The position numbers and the translations under genes were made by a program. Positions 60,508-64,000 of a stretch of 64,000 nucleotides of DNA are shown piece by piece. Positions within the stretch are counted from its first letter, which is position 1; every line of letters starts with the position of its first letter. Under the pieces are notes generated by a model that saw only the letters and a list, made by a program, of their open reading frames with translations, ran no database searches and was not told the origin of the DNA. Source of the stretch: a virus; IMG/VR virus record IMGVR_UViG_3300044846_000719, positions 1 through 64,000 of that record; one strand, given 5' to 3'.

Positions 60508-62844
60508 TTAATCTAAATACTCAATACCATAACCCTGACTAATAAGATTCTGAATCTCATTGTCATCTAATTCTAACATTTGTCCTTCAGTCATACCACC
60601 CATTTGTTTTTTCCAACCAGCAGCATTTCTAGCAAAGTTAGCTCTTTTTACTTGTGTAGAACTATAGTCTTCTTTATTTGCAAGTACTTTACTAGCAAAC
60701 TCTTGTACACCCATACCAGCTCTATTAGCTGAAGCAGTAAACTTTCCTTTGTTTGCAGGATTAATATTTATACCACCATAAGCCATTTGAGGAGATTGTC
60801 CTTGTTGAATAGCCTGCATAATTTGCTGAATAGCTTGTTGCTGTTCTTCTGGAGACATTGCCTGAAGTTGCTTAATGATTTGTTGAGGATCTGTCTGTGT
60901 CATTTGAGCATACATCTGTATAGCCTGCATAATCTGATCTTCTACCTGACCTTGACCACCTTGCTGATACATGTTACCACCTTTCATCATGTTGTACATA
61001 GCATCCATATCCATTTGACCACCATACATATCAGTACTACCACCATAATTAAATCTTCCAACTTGTTGATCAAATGCAGTCTTCTCTAAGTTAGTACCTT
61101 GATTTAATACCATACCTGTGTTAGGATCTACGGCTTGACTAAATGTAGTACCTGAAGAAATATTTCCTTTAGGATTACTAAATATCATGCGTCCTGTTTG
61201 ATCAGTGACTGATTGAGGATTAGAAGATTGATAATAAGAATAAATATCGTTACGTGATGGCATATCTTTTACACCTGTTACACCAGAACTCTTAAGATCT
61301 TGAAGTTGTCGATTATAATACTGTTCAAATCTAGGATCACTGCCTACACCTGGAGACATAAATGTATTAATAGGTGCACTACCAATATCACCACCTTCTG
61401 CCATGTTAGATAAAATTTTAGCCTGTACATATTCTGGTAGTGCCTGAAACCCAGGATTATTAGTACCACCATATGCACGTTTACCCATATCCCATTTCTG
61501 CCTCGTTGTCGGATCAGGGGTGTTGTGTTGTGGGTTTTCACTGTAATACCTATTCTTTCCACGGGCTAATCTAGCGTCAGCTGCAATCATACCAATAGTC
61601 CCTGCGATACTAGCAGCAATTTCACCAATGTCTAAAGCTTTTTTATTTCTAGCTTTTTTATCTTCAGCATCAGTAATAGCCTTAAATGGAACTTCTTTTA
61701 CTGGACCACCTTCTTCTGGTTGTCCACCTTGTGCCCATGTACCAAATCTTTTGTGCCAATATAGAGGAGAGAAAGGATCTGTAGCTTTAGCTGAATTCTT
61801 ACCACCCATTCTATTCCAAAAATTATCTTTACGCTTATTTGAACCATGCTGGCTAAAATCTTTCATACCAACATAACCACCGTGTACAATTTTATATTTG
61901 TCACCTTTCTTAGCTAGCACCATCCACTTCTTACCGGCTCTATCTGATTTTCTTTTAGCACCTACTTTAGTAAAACCTCTACTCTTATAGCGCTGAGGAA
62001 TGCCGCCCATTTTCATTTGTTCCATTTCCCCCATATTCATATCAGCATCTTCCTCTTCTTCGATACCTCCTGATTCTTCATTGTACTGCATATAATCAGA
62101 AACACTATTTAAGTAGTCATCTGCCAATGTAATCTTACTAGCTACCCAAGGCTCAATTTCACTATCAGCATTTACAAATTTTTGTAAGTTAGATAGTCTA
62201 TCATGCATTGCCATGATCTGACCAATAGCCATTTCACCACCTTCATCATAATAGTTATCACGCATCATCATCCCGGTACCACCCATTTGCATAGCAGGCA
62301 TACCCACAAGATTCATAGCTAACTTAGCCATTTGCATTTTATCACCACCACCATTATCTGAGCCACCACCCATATTTTGAGCAGCATTATCTACATTTTT
62401 ACCAATAGCCATAGCACCATTATAAAGCATATCACCAATAGCACCCATAGGATTGTTTTGTTCATCCTGTTGAGCTTTCTGCATATATGCCATCATATTC
62501 TGATCATAGTTAGGATATTGGAATATCTGCTGGTCTTGTAAACCACCACCGGTCTGTGCTTTTCTATATCCACCACCACGACTCTTATATGTCTTAACTA
62601 ACCATGCTGAACCATAAGCTGAAGGCCACGTATCAAATTTAGATTTAGCCTCTGATTTAACACGAGAATATAACCCAGGATTAGTTGGAACATTACCACC
62701 GCTTTTCATTTCTACAGCTTGTGGATAGGCTTTAAAAAATGCTTCTTCTGTAGGGAACATATTATAGAATTCCTTCTCAGATTTAACACCAGCCATTTTT
62801 AAAAATTTATCTTTCATTTTAGTTATTTGTATTTGTTTAGCCAA
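60508..62844 (-). CDS. Large virion-associated protein, Gln/Met-rich, 778 aa
   Basis: The start is placed at 62844 because MAKQIQITKMK has the same pattern as the start of the neighbouring gene (MKRKIRITSM); 62817 is the alternative. Residues 70-95 include TWPSAYGSAWLVKTYKSRGG, and 315-360 include YKIVHGGYVGMKDFSQHGS and DPFSPLYWHKRFGTW, motifs seen in structural proteins of large phages. Long Gln/Met-rich parts (QMAQ and QQ runs) follow. It overlaps the next gene by 22 bases. Confidence 0.6.
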   Translation of the reverse strand: MAKQIQITKMKDKFLKMAGVKSEKEFYNMFPTEEAFFKAYPQAVEMKSGGNVPTNPGLYSRVKSEAKSKFDTWPSAYGSAWLVKTYKSRGGGYRKAQTGGGLQDQQIFQYPNYDQNMMAYMQKAQQDEQNNPMGAIGDMLYNGAMAIGKNVDNAAQNMGGGSDNGGGDKMQMAKLAMNLVGMPAMQMGGTGMMMRDNYYDEGGEMAIGQIMAMHDRLSNLQKFVNADSEIEPWVASKITLADDYLNSVSDYMQYNEESGGIEEEEDADMNMGEMEQMKMGGIPQRYKSRGFTKVGAKRKSDRAGKKWMVLAKKGDKYKIVHGGYVGMKDFSQHGSNKRKDNFWNRMGGKNSAKATDPFSPLYWHKRFGTWAQGGQPEEGGPVKEVPFKAITDAEDKKARNKKALDIGEIAASIAGTIGMIAADARLARGKNRYYSENPQHNTPDPTTRQKWDMGKRAYGGTNNPGFQALPEYVQAKILSNMAEGGDIGSAPINTFMSPGVGSDPRFEQYYNRQLQDLKSSGVTGVKDMPSRNDIYSYYQSSNPQSVTDQTGRMIFSNPKGNISSGTTFSQAVDPNTGMVLNQGTNLEKTAFDQQVGRFNYGGSTDMYGGQMDMDAMYNMMKGGNMYQQGGQGQVEDQIMQAIQMYAQMTQTDPQQIIKQLQAMSPEEQQQAIQQIMQAIQQGQSPQMAYGGININPANKGKFTASANRAGMGVQEFASKVLANKEDYSSTQVKRANFARNAAGWKKQMGGMTEGQMLELDDNEIQNLISQGYGIEYLD

Positions 62845-64000
62845 CTAGTTTGACCACCTTTTTTTTGTTCTTGTAATTGAGATGCTGCAGCTGCTCCTAC
62901 TGCTAATGGAGCTACTGCCGGAAGTCTATTTAAAACATCTGTAAGTAATTTACTATTTGCTTTAGTAGGCTCCATAAAATCAAAAATTCTAGTATTACTT
63001 GAAAAGTTACCAGTATTTTTATTATAGACACCCATAGGATTCTTTTTAAAGTATTTATAAGCATTCTGTATTTGTTGTTGATTTATAGGAGTATAATAAT
63101 CAGGAATAAATCCTTTTTGAAACATACTCTCTCTTAATTCATTTGCAAATGCTGTAGGCTCACTACCTGAACTTCCTTTCATAAAATATTTATAACCCCT
63201 TTGATCACTAGGTTTTAATTGTTTTTTAGGAACAATATTTTTTAAACCTGTATCTAAAGATAATTTTCTTCCTCTTTGTAAAACATGTCCAATTTCATGC
63301 ATTTCTGTTGGTACGTCACCTACAAAATTATAACCCATACCTATTTCACCAGGAATAGATTTACTATAATTTGGTGTAGGTTTTTTTAAATTAAGAGTTC
63401 CAGAACTTTTTACAAATTGATCATACAAAGAGGCTGGTCGATGATAAGCATTATTATATAAATAACTATCTTCTACAAAAGGATTTGTTAAACCAGTACC
63501 TAAAAAATTAGTATTTGCGTATTCTGTAGCTTCTTTATTTACGTTCTTAACATTTTTTAATTCTTCAATTCTTGCTTTTGCATTAATTTTAGCCACTCTA
63601 TCTATAACACTTAAATCAGTATCTGTATTATCAAATAGATATGCTTTTTCTTGTTCAACAAGTCTTCTAAATCCTTCTTCAGATTCTAAATCAGCAACTC
63701 TTTTACCTACTGAATTATCTAAACTTCCAACTCCTTTTTCTAATTGTCTAAAAAAAGCATGTTCTGATATAGTATTAGGTTTGAGTTTATTAACATTAGC
63801 AACCGAAGATACATCTCCATACTGTATTCCAGAAACTGTATTAACATTATCTAAACTAACTGGTCTACCTTTTTGTAAACTTAAAGCTAATCTAGGATTT
63901 TTCTTTATTTGAGATTCTAATAAGTTACCTGCTTGTTGAGATAAACCTTTTATAAATTTCTGCCCCGTTCTTGTTAAACCGGCACCAACGTATGATAAAG
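62823..64000 (-). CDS. Zinc metallopeptidase-like virion protein, 5' end outside the window
   Basis: The frame is open from the stop at 62823 to the right edge, so the 5' end is missing. A GTG at 63594-63596 is an internal codon rather than a proven start, because the upstream sequence reads as protein (KRVADLESEEGF, QEKAYLFDNTD). EMHEIGHVLQRG at 63274-63302 is an HExxH zinc site. The C-terminal half has a PTKANSKLLTDVL segment and ends in a basic tail. It may be a tail- or ejection-associated peptidase. Confidence 0.65.
   Translation of the reverse strand, partial: LSYVGAGLTRTGQKFIKGLSQQAGNLLESQIKKNPRLALSLQKGRPVSLDNVNTVSGIQYGDVSSVANVNKLKPNTISEHAFFRQLEKGVGSLDNSVGKRVADLESEEGFRRLVEQEKAYLFDNTDTDLSVIDRVAKINAKARIEELKNVKNVNKEATEYANTNFLGTGLTNPFVEDSYLYNNAYHRPASLYDQFVKSSGTLNLKKPTPNYSKSIPGEIGMGYNFVGDVPTEMHEIGHVLQRGRKLSLDTGLKNIVPKKQLKPSDQRGYKYFMKGSSGSEPTAFANELRESMFQKGFIPDYYTPINQQQIQNAYKYFKKNPMGVYNKNTGNFSSNTRIFDFMEPTKANSKLLTDVLNRLPAVAPLAVGAAAASQLQEQKKGGQTSWLNKYK

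Noticed and set aside
1-64000. CRISPR arrays, rRNA or tRNA genes, insertion sequences, integrase or attachment sites
   Set aside because: No regularly spaced repeats, cloverleaf-like structures, transposase or integrase motifs were seen on either strand while reading; short tRNAs could still be missed by eye.

Overview
The window reads as part of the genome of a tailed phage of the crAss-like group (Crassvirales) infecting a member of the Bacteroidota. The strongest evidence is a 4,687-codon gene (40571-54634, minus strand). Its product carries DFDID at residues 3578-3582, the catalytic motif of crAss-like virion RNA polymerases such as Cellulophaga phage phi14:2 gp66. Other very large virion-type proteins flank it. 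Further support comes from the low GC content, dense packing with ATGA-type overlaps, A-rich start regions without Shine-Dalgarno sites, Bacteroidota-type promoters (TAnnTTTG), and secreted proteins with Bacteroidota features, including a type IX secretion (T9SS) C-terminal sorting domain. No capsid, portal, terminase, integrase or tRNA gene is visible, so those must lie outside the window. A T9SS signal fits a T9SS-bearing host such as a Flavobacteriia- or Cytophagia-like bacterium better than a typical gut Bacteroides; this is inference.

Layout. (1) 1-4779, plus strand: about 20 small, mostly unrecognised early-type genes in one run, ending in a hairpin terminator. They include a lone UvrD/PcrA-type Tudor-like domain, a DUF134-like helix-turn-helix protein and a zinc-ribbon protein. 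(2) 4820-8757: nucleotide and DNA enzymes (DUF1599-family protein, metallophosphoesterase, SF2 helicase, uracil-DNA glycosylase), with one small leftward gene from a leaderless-type promoter. (3) 8707-9557, minus: a two-gene island that looks like a unimolecular spanin plus a membrane/coiled-coil protein, preceded by a perfect 10-bp hairpin. (4) 9764-24043, plus: the replication and recombination block. It holds a DnaA domain IV-like protein, DnaB-like helicase, Sak4-like ATPase, SSB-like protein, DnaG-type primase, RusA resolvase, a VWA/metallopeptidase-like protein with a MoxR-type AAA+ ATPase, a PD-(D/E)XK nuclease, family B DNA polymerase, a second DnaA domain IV-like protein and a GroES-like co-chaperonin behind a long structured leader. 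(5) 24120-34988, minus: PhoH, dCTP deaminase, three GIY-YIG homing endonucleases and a cassette of exported proteins: C-type lectin, putative outer-membrane barrel, CsgG-like lipoprotein, cohesin/dockerin-like T9SS protein, HExxH peptidase, L,D-transpeptidase-like protein and holin-like membrane proteins. (6) 35097-35252, plus: one isolated small membrane-protein gene with its own promoter and terminator. (7) 35276-64000, minus: six large genes covering almost 29 kb (virion RNA polymerase, putative ejected cargo and structural proteins), the last running off the right edge.

How it fits together. Plus-strand genes look like early takeover and replication genes. Minus-strand genes look like late lysis, host-surface and virion functions, with the polymerase presumably packaged in the virion to start transcription on entry. 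The most unusual system is the exported cassette at 26-34 kb. Two secreted proteins share a dockerin-like module, one of them also has two cohesin-like domains and a T9SS anchor signal, and the other has a C-type lectin domain. This suggests a phage-encoded, self-assembling display on the surface of the infected host. All functional calls come from reading motifs by eye; no database search was possible.
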